Source: Bacteroidota bacterium
Lineage (GTDB): Bacteria > Bacteroidota > Bacteroidia > Cytophagales > Cyclobacteriaceae
Assembly (NCBI GenBank): GCA_018266395.1
Contig: JAFEAM010000010.1
Coordinates: 33,887-97,886 of the forward strand
DNA length: 64,000 nt
Direction of reading: 5' to 3'
In this document: positions 8,147-16,774 of the stretch, one piece after another
Numbering within the stretch: the stretch's first letter is position 1
Layout of the letters: every line of letters begins with the position of its first letter
Position numbers and translations under genes: made by a program
Notes under the pieces: model-generated
Database searches by the model: none
Told to the model about the DNA's origin: nothing
The model's input: only the letters and a program-made list of their open reading frames with translations

Positions 8147-9595
8147 TTAGAGCTTGTAAGGCGCGCGGTATTCTCTTTTCACAAACTGGTTGGCCGGATC
8201 GAAGTTGGTCACTTTCATATTGTTGCCATCCCACAATAGCTTGATGCCGCGACCGGGGTAGTCAAATGCCGTTTGGCTGCCGGGTCGTGGTGTCCGGTAA
8301 TCATAACTGCGAATGGCGAGGTTGCCCATCAGAATAGTTTCCGTCAGGGGACCTGCGGTTTCAAATGGCGAACTGACTTCCATTTTACCGTAACCGGCTA
8401 TACAGGCCTCAACCCATTGCGCGTAATGCCCTTCAGCACTGCCCTGAACTCTCTTAGTAGTCTCTGGGACCTTGGCGTCTTTCGTTTTGCTGGTTGGCAG
8501 CAGCTGCGGATACATACCATAAGTTCCGCACATCATCTTGCCTTTTGTTCCAATGAATAAAGCGCCATTTCCGCCGTCACCCATTCTCTCATTTGGCCCG
8601 AGTTCTTCCGGACGTTCGGGTTGGATACCGCCGTCCATCCAGTGCAACTTAACAGGGGGCTTGCCGTCCCTTCCAGGGAAGGTGAAAATAATGTAGGAGG
8701 AGGGAGGACCGCTTTCTGGGAAATAGCCCCGTTTGAATTCATCAACAAACACACTACCCACGCTTGCGGTCACATCGGATGGATACTGTAGCCCAAGTAC
8801 GCGGAACGGGGGCTCAATAATATGGCAACCCATGTCGCCCAACGCGCCTGTGCCATAGTCCCACCAGCCTCTCCAGTTGAACGGAACAAGTTTCTCCACG
8901 TAATCTTTGAATGGCGCTGTTCCCAACCAGAGATCCCAATCCAGGGTTGAGGGTACACTTGCTTTTGCAGCAGGCCAGGGGATACCCTGTGGCCACACCG
9001 GGCGGTCGGTCCAGCAATAAACAGTGTGCACATCTCCGATTAACCCTGCTTTGTACCAGTCCACCAGTTGCCGTACGCCATCACCTGATGAACCCTGGTT
9101 GCCCATCTGGGTTACGACTTTATATTTTTTTGCCGCTTCAGTCAGTGCACGTGCTTCAAAGACATCATGGGTCAAAGGTTTTTGTACGTAGACATGCTTT
9201 CCTAATTGCATGGCGGCCATGGCCTGAACCGCATGCATGTGATCAGGAGTAGACACACTCACTGCATCAATATTTTTTGCCTCCTTTTCCAGCATAATCC
9301 GATAGTCTTTGTAATAGACTGCTTTGGGGAAGTTGGCTACCGTCTTGGCTGCGCGTTTGTCATCCACATCACACAAAAAGCCAATTTCTGCTTTGCCACT
9401 CTTGGCGAAGTTTGCGATGTCACTTTCGCCTTTCCCACCTACGCCAATTCCAGCCACAACAATTTTGTCGCTGGGGGCAATATATCCCTTACCCCCCAAC
9501 ACATGGCGGGGAAGAATGGTAAGCCCGGCAGATGCCAGGCCCAGGGTCTTTAGAAAATTGCGTCTTGAGAATTCTTTTGAATGCTGGTCTTTCAT
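8147..9595 (-). CDS. Gfo/Idh/MocA family oxidoreductase with Tat signal
   Basis: 482 residues. The N-terminus carries a Tat motif (SRRNFLKTLGLASAGL), then a Rossmann fold (KIVVAGIGVGGKGESDIANF) and the sugar-dehydrogenase loop YVQKPLTHDVFEA, where the usual EKP is QKP. The C-terminal substrate half (GALGDMGCHIIEPPF) follows. Exported members of this family use a tightly bound NAD(P) and act on sugars or keto-sugars. With the GMC pair upstream it suggests periplasmic oxidation and interconversion of glycosides. Substrate cannot be read from the sequence. Confidence 0.88.
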   Translation of the reverse strand: MKDQHSKEFSRRNFLKTLGLASAGLTILPRHVLGGKGYIAPSDKIVVAGIGVGGKGESDIANFAKSGKAEIGFLCDVDDKRAAKTVANFPKAVYYKDYRIMLEKEAKNIDAVSVSTPDHMHAVQAMAAMQLGKHVYVQKPLTHDVFEARALTEAAKKYKVVTQMGNQGSSGDGVRQLVDWYKAGLIGDVHTVYCWTDRPVWPQGIPWPAAKASVPSTLDWDLWLGTAPFKDYVEKLVPFNWRGWWDYGTGALGDMGCHIIEPPFRVLGLQYPSDVTASVGSVFVDEFKRGYFPESGPPSSYIIFTFPGRDGKPPVKLHWMDGGIQPERPEELGPNERMGDGGNGALFIGTKGKMMCGTYGMYPQLLPTSKTKDAKVPETTKRVQGSAEGHYAQWVEACIAGYGKMEVSSPFETAGPLTETILMGNLAIRSYDYRTPRPGSQTAFDYPGRGIKLLWDGNNMKVTNFDPANQFVKREYRAPYKL

Positions 9596-9637
9596 GGCTA
9601 ATGCAAAAAAATGATAGTTGTTGATTCCTGTTGTTGA

Positions 9638-10300
9638 TTAATCAAATTTAACTGACTCTTTCAGGGTGCGCTCATCATACTTAACGCCGTATTGATCCAG
9701 TACGTCCTGCGGAACTCCATCCCATTGGTTGGGCTGGTTACCTGCATATCCCAGATCTTTGATTCCGATTTGACTGGAAAAGAAGCCTGCAGCAGTAAGG
9801 TCACGCATGAGGTTGAAGAAGGCTACACCCTGTTCCATTCCTGGCTTGACTTTTTCAGGGTAAGCAATTTCATCCACAATGGAAATTTGTTGTTGCGCGT
9901 TGCAGTCAGCAAAGGTGGCGCCATATAATTTGAGGCATTGGACATCGAGCCATCGCATGCCGCCTCTCAAGGGCGTCTGATGATGGGGCATGTCCTTGGC
10001 AATAAACTCAATGAATGCAGGAACCCCTGCCTGGCTCGCGCTTCCGGAGACTTCATCCTGGGGGATGATAATGTCAGACAGGATGGTAATCGTCTTCAAC
10101 TCGTGATCTGTGAAGAACTTTTCCGCAGAAATCTTTCTGTAGTGCTCGATCTCATCGGGCTGCCGATTAGGGCCTGCACCCTCATCGGAAACGACTGACT
10201 TGTCTTCTTCCTTCTTGGTCTGGTCAGGACCGCATGAAATCAATGCGCCTGCACCGATGGTGCCTACAGCAAGTGATTTGAGATATTTTCTTCTGTCCAT
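9638..10300 (-). CDS. Gluconate 2-dehydrogenase subunit 3 family protein
   Basis: 220 residues from the ATG at 10300 (MDRRKYLKSLAVGTIGAGALISCGPD), which gives a Tat-like RRKYLK motif followed by a lipobox ending in SCG. The body (FFTDHELKTITILSDIIIP, FIEFIAKDMPHH, DEIAYPEKVKPG) is the subunit 3 domain. In gluconate- and fructose-dehydrogenase-like complexes this small subunit is exported by Tat and brings its signal-less flavoprotein partner with it. The GMC gene lies immediately upstream, 14 bp away, so the pair forms one complex, probably lipid-anchored in the periplasm. Confidence 0.9.
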   Translation of the reverse strand: MDRRKYLKSLAVGTIGAGALISCGPDQTKKEEDKSVVSDEGAGPNRQPDEIEHYRKISAEKFFTDHELKTITILSDIIIPQDEVSGSASQAGVPAFIEFIAKDMPHHQTPLRGGMRWLDVQCLKLYGATFADCNAQQQISIVDEIAYPEKVKPGMEQGVAFFNLMRDLTAAGFFSSQIGIKDLGYAGNQPNQWDGVPQDVLDQYGVKYDERTLKESVKFD

Positions 10301-10314
10301 GTTTGAGGATTCGA

Positions 10315-12057
10315 TCAGAGGTTCTGTTTCTTCAATTCTTCCATAATAAACTCGGATGTGCGCATGGACAACGCGAGAATGGTCCAGGTGGGATTCTTGT
10401 CTGCCTGCGATACAAACGGACCACCATCCACAACAAAAAGGTTCTTGCAATCGTGCGCCTGGTTATACTTGTTAAGTGCAGATCGCCTGGGATCATTGCC
10501 CATTCTTACCGTTCCGACTTCATGAATAATTCTTCCCGGTGTTTCCAACCCATAGTTGGTTTCTTTCCCCTGAATGCCCCAGGTGATTTCACCACCCACT
10601 TTGTGGATAATCTCCTTGAAGGTCTCCTGCATGTGGCGTGCCTGGTTGATTTCGTGATCGCTCCACTTGTAATGGAACCTCAGCACCGGAATGCCATACT
10701 TGTCGACAGTACCGGGGTCGATTTCACAATAGTTGTCCTCACGCGCAATGGCTTCACCGCGGCCCGCCATTCCGAAGGTCGCGCCATAATAGTAACGGTA
10801 GTCGTCTTTAAGTGAAGCACCATATCCACCGGCATTTTTCTTCTCACCGTTGCGTCCAGGGTACTTTCCATTAAGTCCCTGCATGCCGGATCCGAATCCG
10901 TAGCCCGGCATTCCCATGCCGCCCCAGTATTCAATGTGGTAGCCGCGGGGAAAATCAAGCTTCTTATTGTCAAGCCACCAGGGTGTGTAGACATGCATTC
11001 CTCCAACCCCGTCTTCGTTGTAGCGTTTCCTGCCAAATAACTTTGGTAAGACACCGCCCATACCGACGCCTGTCGAGTCGTGCAGGTATTTGCCTACTAC
11101 GCCGCTGGCGTTGGCCAGTCCACCAGGATGCTGTCTGGATTTTGAATTGAGAAGCAGTCGCGCCGATTCGCAGGCGCTGGCAGCAAGGACTACTACTTTG
11201 GCATTGACCTGGTACTCCTGCAGATCATTCTTATCCACATAGGAAATGCCGGTAGCCAGTCCCTCTTCATTGGTCAATACTTCCCGCGCCATCGCATTCG
11301 GAATAACATCGATGTTGCCTGTTTTCAGCGCTGGCTTGATCAGCACAGAAGATGACGAAAAATCACCATATACGGTACACCCACGATTGCATTGTGAGCA
11401 AAAAAAACAGGCGCCACGTTCTTTATTATCAGGAAGGGGACGAGTAAGAATAGAAAGCCGGGAGGGTATAACCGGAATCCCGATGGAGGTAGCGGCATCT
11501 TTCAGGAATAATTCATGCAACCTCGGTTTAGGCGGAGGAAGAAAGTGGCCATCCGGCTCGTTAGGCAGATTCTCCTTCGATCCGAAAATTCCAATGAGTT
11601 TATCCACCCGGTCATAGTAGGGGGCAACATCATCATAACTGATGGGCCAATCGTCACCGAGACCGTCGATGCTTTTGCGTTTGAAATCTTTAGGACCGAA
11701 CCTCAGGGATATTCTTCCCCAGTGATTGGTGCGCCCACCCAGCATACGAGAACGGAACCAGTCGAACTGGGTGCCGCCTTTTTGTGTATAGGGTTCACCA
11801 TCGATCTCCCAACCGCCATAAGCTGCATCAAAATCACCAAATGGTCGATGGTTGCCGGCTCCACGGCGTGGTGACTCCCACGGCCACTTGAGTTGAGTTA
11901 CGTTTTTGGCCGGATCGTACAGAGGACCTGCCTCCAGAAGTGCGACCTTAACACCAGCCGTTGCGAGCATGTAGGCCGCCATCCCGCCGCCTGCACCCGA
12001 ACCTACAATGCAGACATCATAGTCCTTCTGCACCTTCTTAATTTCAAAATCGTTCAT
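10315..12057 (-). CDS. GMC family oxidoreductase (flavoprotein)
   Basis: 580 residues. FAD-binding motif CIVGSGAGGGMAAYMLATAG at the N-terminus, the GGRTNHWGR second FAD motif, a Cys cluster CFFCSQCNRGCTVYGDF, and the C-terminal GMC domain with HEVGTVRMG and NPTWTILALSMR. It has no signal peptide, in keeping with hitch-hiker export by the subunit 3 protein encoded next. Such enzymes oxidise sugar hydroxyls, for example at C3 of glycosides. The Gfo/Idh gene further downstream probably acts on the same substrate. This pathway link is inferred from context. Confidence 0.92.
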   Translation of the reverse strand: MNDFEIKKVQKDYDVCIVGSGAGGGMAAYMLATAGVKVALLEAGPLYDPAKNVTQLKWPWESPRRGAGNHRPFGDFDAAYGGWEIDGEPYTQKGGTQFDWFRSRMLGGRTNHWGRISLRFGPKDFKRKSIDGLGDDWPISYDDVAPYYDRVDKLIGIFGSKENLPNEPDGHFLPPPKPRLHELFLKDAATSIGIPVIPSRLSILTRPLPDNKERGACFFCSQCNRGCTVYGDFSSSSVLIKPALKTGNIDVIPNAMAREVLTNEEGLATGISYVDKNDLQEYQVNAKVVVLAASACESARLLLNSKSRQHPGGLANASGVVGKYLHDSTGVGMGGVLPKLFGRKRYNEDGVGGMHVYTPWWLDNKKLDFPRGYHIEYWGGMGMPGYGFGSGMQGLNGKYPGRNGEKKNAGGYGASLKDDYRYYYGATFGMAGRGEAIAREDNYCEIDPGTVDKYGIPVLRFHYKWSDHEINQARHMQETFKEIIHKVGGEITWGIQGKETNYGLETPGRIIHEVGTVRMGNDPRRSALNKYNQAHDCKNLFVVDGGPFVSQADKNPTWTILALSMRTSEFIMEELKKQNL

Positions 12058-12139
12058 CTGAAAGCCACGGCTTCTTCCGTGAATTCTAAATGTAGATTTT
12101 ATTTATACAAATCGAAAAGTAAAAGGAGGGGAGCGGCTT

Positions 12140-12415
12140 CTATTTTTCTTTTTTGGGAACAGGGTCATACCCGCTGGTGCCCCAGGGATGGCAACGCGCT
12201 ATTCTTCTGGCACCTAACATTATTCCTTTTAACACCCCCCACTCCTGTATGGCCTCAATGGCATATTGCGAACAGCTTGGAGTGTGCCGGCAATGAGCGC
12301 CGAGCATCGGCGAGAGCATGAGCTGATACAGCCTGATGGGAAGTATGAAGAGTTTCTTTAGCAAAGCTTCAAGTCTGTCATTCTGCAGACCAGGTGATTT
12401 CACCATCCTTCCCAT
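12140..12415 (-). CDS. yidD: Membrane protein insertion efficiency factor YidD
   Basis: Up to 91 residues. The core [31 protein letters not shown] and [17 protein letters not shown] is diagnostic for YidD, a small amphipathic membrane-associated protein that helps YidC-dependent insertion. The ATG at 12415 lies inside cysS (38-bp overlap); a TTG at 12364, 14 bp after the cysS stop, would give [14 protein letters not shown] and fits homologues better, so the true start is uncertain. The usual rnpA-yidC neighbours are absent; cotranscription with cysS is likely. Confidence 0.88.
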   Translation of the reverse strand: MGRMVKSPGLQNDRLEALLKKLFILPIRLYQLMLSPMLGAHCRHTPSCSQYAIEAIQEWGVLKGIMLGARRIARCHPWGTSGYDPVPKKEK

Positions 12416-13883
12416 CCTTCAGCTGAATGCCGATGGACTTTAATTCGTCACGAATCTTGTCCGAGAGGGCAAAATTCCTGTCTGCTCTTGCTTTCTTACG
12501 TAACCCGATCAGTACACCGATAGTTCCATCGAGCAACTTCTCGTCTGAACCTGATTCCTCTTTCAGTCCGAGGACATTCTCCATAAACCCTGTGTAAGCA
12601 TTGGCGAATGAATTGAAATTTTCAACCTCCAGGCTGCTCAGCGGAAGGTTGCCCGATTTCATGTCATTGATTCTTGATGCCATCTCGAAAAGCACGGCCA
12701 GGGTCTTGGCCGTGTTGAAGTCGTCGCTCATTTCCTTGTAGCAGGTTTGAACGAGAGATTCCAGGCTTTCATTCGCAGAAGGATCCGGCATTGAAGTTCC
12801 CGGATGTGAAAGTTCCCTCAATGTCTTCAGCGCCGAACTTAATTTCTTGTATCCTTTCTCCGCCGCCTGAAGTGCCTCATTGGAAAAATCAAGTGTGCTG
12901 GAGTAATGCGACTGAAGCATAAAGAACCGTACTGCCATAGGCGTGTAACCCCGCTGGAGCATGGGGTGACTTCCTGAGAATAATTCGGATGGGAGGAATG
13001 AGTTGCCGAGGGACTTGCTCATCTTCTGGCCGTTCACGGTAAGCATATTCGAGTGAATCCAGTAATGAACCGGAGCTTTTCCATTCGCACCGGTACCCTG
13101 TGCAATCTCGCATTCATGGTGCGGGAACTTGAGATCCATCCCTCCGCCATGAATATCGAATTGTTCACCGAGATATTTGGTGCTCATGACAGTGCACTCA
13201 ATATGCCATCCGGGGAATCCGTCGCCCCACGGTGATGGCCATCTCATGATATGTGATGGGGAGGCTTTCTTCCAAAGAGCGAAATCGATCTTGTCTCTTT
13301 TTTCATCCTGGCTGTCAAGATCGCGGCCGCTCTCTATCAGCTCCTCTATATTTCTTCCTGACAAGATCCCGTATGAATGGGACTGGTGGTATTTCTTTAC
13401 ATCGAAATAGACGGAGCCATTCACTTCATAGGCAAGCCCCAGATCGAGCAGTTTTTTGGTAATCTCTATCTGTTCAACAATGTGCCCCGTTGCAGTGGGT
13501 TCAATGCTGGGTGGAAGGATATTGAATTGCCTCATTACGGAGTGAAAATCCTCCGTGTACTTTTTCACCACTTCCATAGGCTCCAGTTGTTCGAGCCGGG
13601 CCTTCTTGCCAATCTTGTCTTCCCCCTGGTCATCATCATTTTCGAGGTGTCCTACATCGGTGATATTCCTGACATAGCGGACCTTATAGCCCAGAAATCT
13701 GAAATAGCGGGAGATGATGTCGAAGGTGAGGAAAGTTCTTGTGTTGCCCAGGTGCACGTTGTTGTACACCGTGGGGCCGCATACATACATCCCTACAAAA
13801 CCTGGAATAATCGGTTTGAAGAGTTCCTTTTTTCCCGAAAGGGAGTTGGAAAGGCTTACAGGATATTGTTCGTAAAGCTTCAT
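12378..13883 (-). CDS. cysS: Cysteinyl-tRNA synthetase
   Basis: 501 residues, normal length. Class I motifs are in place: the HIGH-equivalent region [16 protein letters not shown] with the zinc-binding Cys of MYVCGPTVY, the other zinc ligands in HIECTVM and HHECEIAQ, and KMSKSLGN. The C-terminal DALR anticodon-binding domain ends in ITWSAE. It charges tRNA-Cys in the cytoplasm. It heads a two-gene unit with yidD. Confidence 0.96.
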   Translation of the reverse strand: MKLYEQYPVSLSNSLSGKKELFKPIIPGFVGMYVCGPTVYNNVHLGNTRTFLTFDIISRYFRFLGYKVRYVRNITDVGHLENDDDQGEDKIGKKARLEQLEPMEVVKKYTEDFHSVMRQFNILPPSIEPTATGHIVEQIEITKKLLDLGLAYEVNGSVYFDVKKYHQSHSYGILSGRNIEELIESGRDLDSQDEKRDKIDFALWKKASPSHIMRWPSPWGDGFPGWHIECTVMSTKYLGEQFDIHGGGMDLKFPHHECEIAQGTGANGKAPVHYWIHSNMLTVNGQKMSKSLGNSFLPSELFSGSHPMLQRGYTPMAVRFFMLQSHYSSTLDFSNEALQAAEKGYKKLSSALKTLRELSHPGTSMPDPSANESLESLVQTCYKEMSDDFNTAKTLAVLFEMASRINDMKSGNLPLSSLEVENFNSFANAYTGFMENVLGLKEESGSDEKLLDGTIGVLIGLRKKARADRNFALSDKIRDELKSIGIQLKDGKDGEITWSAE

Positions 13884-14034
13884 GGATGTAATTCGACGGC
13901 GAAACTAATAAATATAACCGGGCCTGGCACGAACTGGGGGGCTGTTGATCAATTCCGGATTATTTAAATTCTGAACTGGGGCCAAGCACACGGTTTTAAT
14001 CCGGCAACTAAGGGATACCTGGGGCTTCCAGTCT

Positions 14035-14919
14035 TTAAACTGAAAGAGCAGGTATTGGCAGTTTGGCTCCACAATGGGAGTTCAGCTGCTCGATCAGATA
14101 CTTGCATAGCGCAGGTGAATGCGATTCATCTTCCTGATGGATAAAGAAAAATAGTTTCTGCAGACCCTGGGACTGCCATAGTTGAATACGTTTTGCCCAT
14201 TGGTCGAGGCGACGATAGTCCGTGGGATGGAGGCCATTCCCAACGAAACGAACGAAGGCAACTGGTGTGGTCAGTCTCATATGCAGGGCGTCTCTTCTCC
14301 CGGCCGCATCAGTTATCGCAGTGCCTCGTGACAAATCTTCGAGCATGGAGAACACTTCTTCAGATGCTTTCTTTTCGAACCACTTCGGGTTTCGGAATTC
14401 AACGGATAGGGGAATGTCGACCGGCCATGTCTTGAGATATTCTTTCAAGGATTCGAAATTCTTTGGTGGATAATTCGGAGGCAACTGCAGCAACGAGGGG
14501 CCTAGGTGATCGCCAAATGCACTCACACCCTTGATGAAGACATCGGTATATTCACCTGCATCCTTCAAACGCTTAATGTGCGTGATCTTGTCGTTCACTT
14601 TGGGACAAAACTTGAAGCCGGGTAACGCTTTTTCTCGCCACTCAGTCACCTGCCTTACGGAAGGAAGCTTGTAGAAAGTGGCATTCAGTTCGACGCAATT
14701 AAACTTTTTGGAGTATTCCGTAAGAAACTCAGTTTCCGGAGTGTCTCTGGGGTACACACTTCCAATCCATTCCTTGCGTCCCCACTTGGCGCACCCGACA
14801 TAGAATGCAGTCCCCGCCGACTTCGTTCTTCCTAAAATGTCGGCAGTATGTAGATGATCCGCCGGCAAGGTGAAGTCAATTTTATCCAATTCATCAGGTG
14901 CGGCCTTCCCAAAGTCCAT
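14035..14919 (-). CDS. DUF72 domain-containing protein (YecE-like)
   Basis: 294 residues. It shows the DUF72 TIM-barrel landmarks YVGCAKWGRKEWIGSVYP, YSKKFNCVELNATFYKLPS, FKFCPKVNDKITH and VEFRNPKWF. The family is widespread and its biochemical role is not established; proposals include phosphohydrolase or nuclease activity. It stands alone, transcribed away from the M20 gene. The roughly 50 bp between the two starts must contain both promoters. Confidence 0.88.
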   Translation of the reverse strand: MDFGKAAPDELDKIDFTLPADHLHTADILGRTKSAGTAFYVGCAKWGRKEWIGSVYPRDTPETEFLTEYSKKFNCVELNATFYKLPSVRQVTEWREKALPGFKFCPKVNDKITHIKRLKDAGEYTDVFIKGVSAFGDHLGPSLLQLPPNYPPKNFESLKEYLKTWPVDIPLSVEFRNPKWFEKKASEEVFSMLEDLSRGTAITDAAGRRDALHMRLTTPVAFVRFVGNGLHPTDYRRLDQWAKRIQLWQSQGLQKLFFFIHQEDESHSPALCKYLIEQLNSHCGAKLPIPALSV

Positions 14920-14969
14920 GATGAAAAGTTAATCGTTTATCTTGCGCAATACCTAATCCTAACCATGAT

Positions 14970-16622
14970 ATGAAAAAGACTGTACTAGTGGTCCTTGCCG
15001 GGTTCCTGTTTATCAATCTCCGGGCTCAGACCGAACTGCAGCAGGTTGAAAAGCTGAAAAACGAGGCTGTCCAGGAAGTCGAAAAGAATGCGGTCCTTGG
15101 CCAACAGATCAATGACATGCTTTTCAGCTTCGCGGAACTTGGTTTTCAGGAAGTTGAAACGTCTGCTTACCTGACCTCCTTGCTGGAAAAGAACGGATTC
15201 AAAATTCAGCGGGGTATTGCCGGCATACCTACCGCGTGGACCGCCACGTGGGGCAATGGTAAGCCGGTAATTGCACTGGGTTCTGATGTGGACTGCATTC
15301 CCAAGGCATCGCAGAAACCTGGTGTAGCTTATCACGACCCAATAGTAGAGGGAGCCCCAGGGCACGGAGAGGGTCACAACTCCGGCCAGGCTGTCAATAT
15401 TATATCTGCACTTGCCATGAAGAAGATCATGGAGCGCGACAAGCTTCAGGGAACCCTGATTCTGTGGCCGGGTGTCGCCGAGGAGCAGTTGGGAACCAAA
15501 GCTTATTATGTGAGGGCCGGCATCTTCAAGGACGTTGATGCCTGTATTTTCACACACGTCGATGATAATATGGGTGTGTCATTCGGTGATGACGGTTATA
15601 ATGGCTTGGTATCCGTGAAGTTTAACTTTGAAGGTTCTGCCGCTCACGCTGCCGGTGCTCCCTGGAGAGGCAGGAGCGCACTGGACGCAGTGGAGTTGAT
15701 GAACGTGGGATGGAACTTCCGCAGGGAGCACCTTGAACTCACCCAGCGGTCGCACTATGTTATTCCTGATGGCGGCGATCAACCGAATGTTGTGCCCAGC
15801 AAGGCATCAGTATGGTATTACTTCCGTGAAAGAACATACCCTGGCATCAAGAACCTCTTTGATATAGGAATGAAAATGGCGGAGGGCGCGGCATTGATGA
15901 CAGATACCAAGTTTACCTACGAAATTCTGGGATCGGCCTGGCCCGGCCACTTTAACAGGCCGATGGCAGAGGCGATGTATCAAAACATCAAAAAGGTTGG
16001 ACTGCCCGTGTGGTCGCAGGAAGATCAGATGCTTGCCCGCGCAACCCAAATGGAGATGAAGGCGCCAAAGATCACCGGATTGGCCTCCAAGCTGGACACT
16101 CTGGGTATGCCGGCGCCTACCGGACCAGTCAATGTAATGGGACGCCAACTTATGTCTATGGGTGGTGGATCTGATGACATCGCGGATATCAGCTGGTCTG
16201 TGCCAACAGTAGTTCTCCGCTACCCATCCAACATACCCGGTCTCCCAGGTCATCATTGGAGCAATGCCATCTCTATGGCAACGCCAATTGCGCACAAAGG
16301 AATTGTTTACGGGGCCAAAACAGAAGTGATGACGTTGCTGGATTTGCTGTTGAAGCCGGAGTTGTTAAAGAACGCATGGGAATATTACCGGACAGAACAA
16401 ACCAAGGATCAGAAATACATTCCTCTGATCGGTGATAAGGATAATCCTGCCATTTTTCTGAATCAAAAGATCATGACAGAGTATGCGCCGAAGTTGAAGC
16501 CCTTCTATTACAATCCAGCCAAGTACAAAACTTACCTTGAACAACTAGGCATTCAGTATCCGACCATACGGCCTGATCAGAAAGAGGCACTGAATAAATT
16601 GGCGGAAAAAGAAAGGAAGTGA
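14970..16622 (+). CDS. Secreted M20 family amidohydrolase/peptidase (AbgB-like), first copy
   Basis: 550 residues with a signal peptide (ends LRAQ). The M20D fold is seen in ALGSDVDCIPK, GAPGHGEGHNSGQ, WPGVAEEQLGTKAYYVRAG, the lid-domain SAAHAAGAPWRGRSALDAVELMNV and the late GGGSDDIADISW. The sequence resembles the B subunit of aminobenzoyl-glutamate hydrolase and related amino-acylases. The usual metal-binding Cys of the GCGHN-type motif is Glu here (GHGEGHN). Export suggests breakdown of an outside N-acyl amino acid or dipeptide. A near-identical copy follows after a terminator. Confidence 0.88.
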   Translation: MKKTVLVVLAGFLFINLRAQTELQQVEKLKNEAVQEVEKNAVLGQQINDMLFSFAELGFQEVETSAYLTSLLEKNGFKIQRGIAGIPTAWTATWGNGKPVIALGSDVDCIPKASQKPGVAYHDPIVEGAPGHGEGHNSGQAVNIISALAMKKIMERDKLQGTLILWPGVAEEQLGTKAYYVRAGIFKDVDACIFTHVDDNMGVSFGDDGYNGLVSVKFNFEGSAAHAAGAPWRGRSALDAVELMNVGWNFRREHLELTQRSHYVIPDGGDQPNVVPSKASVWYYFRERTYPGIKNLFDIGMKMAEGAALMTDTKFTYEILGSAWPGHFNRPMAEAMYQNIKKVGLPVWSQEDQMLARATQMEMKAPKITGLASKLDTLGMPAPTGPVNVMGRQLMSMGGGSDDIADISWSVPTVVLRYPSNIPGLPGHHWSNAISMATPIAHKGIVYGAKTEVMTLLDLLLKPELLKNAWEYYRTEQTKDQKYIPLIGDKDNPAIFLNQKIMTEYAPKLKPFYYNPAKYKTYLEQLGIQYPTIRPDQKEALNKLAEKERK

Positions 16623-16638
16623 TTGAGCGATGAACTCA

Positions 16639-16680
16639 AAGAAGGCCAATGCCCGGCGGGTTATTGGCCTTCTTGCTTTT
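16639..16680 (+). terminator. Rho-independent terminator after first M20 gene
   Basis: Perfect 12-bp arms AAGAAGGCCAAT and ATTGGCCTTCTT around a 12-nt loop, followed by GCTTTTG. It lies 16 bp after the stop and separates the two tandem copies into independent transcripts. Confidence 0.85.
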
Positions 16681-16774
16681 GTGCTTCAGCGGCCGACCCT
16701 TACCATTCATGTAATCTGGCGTTTTGGGGATGCGGGCATGCTGTTTATCTTGTACGGTACCTTAATCCTACACT

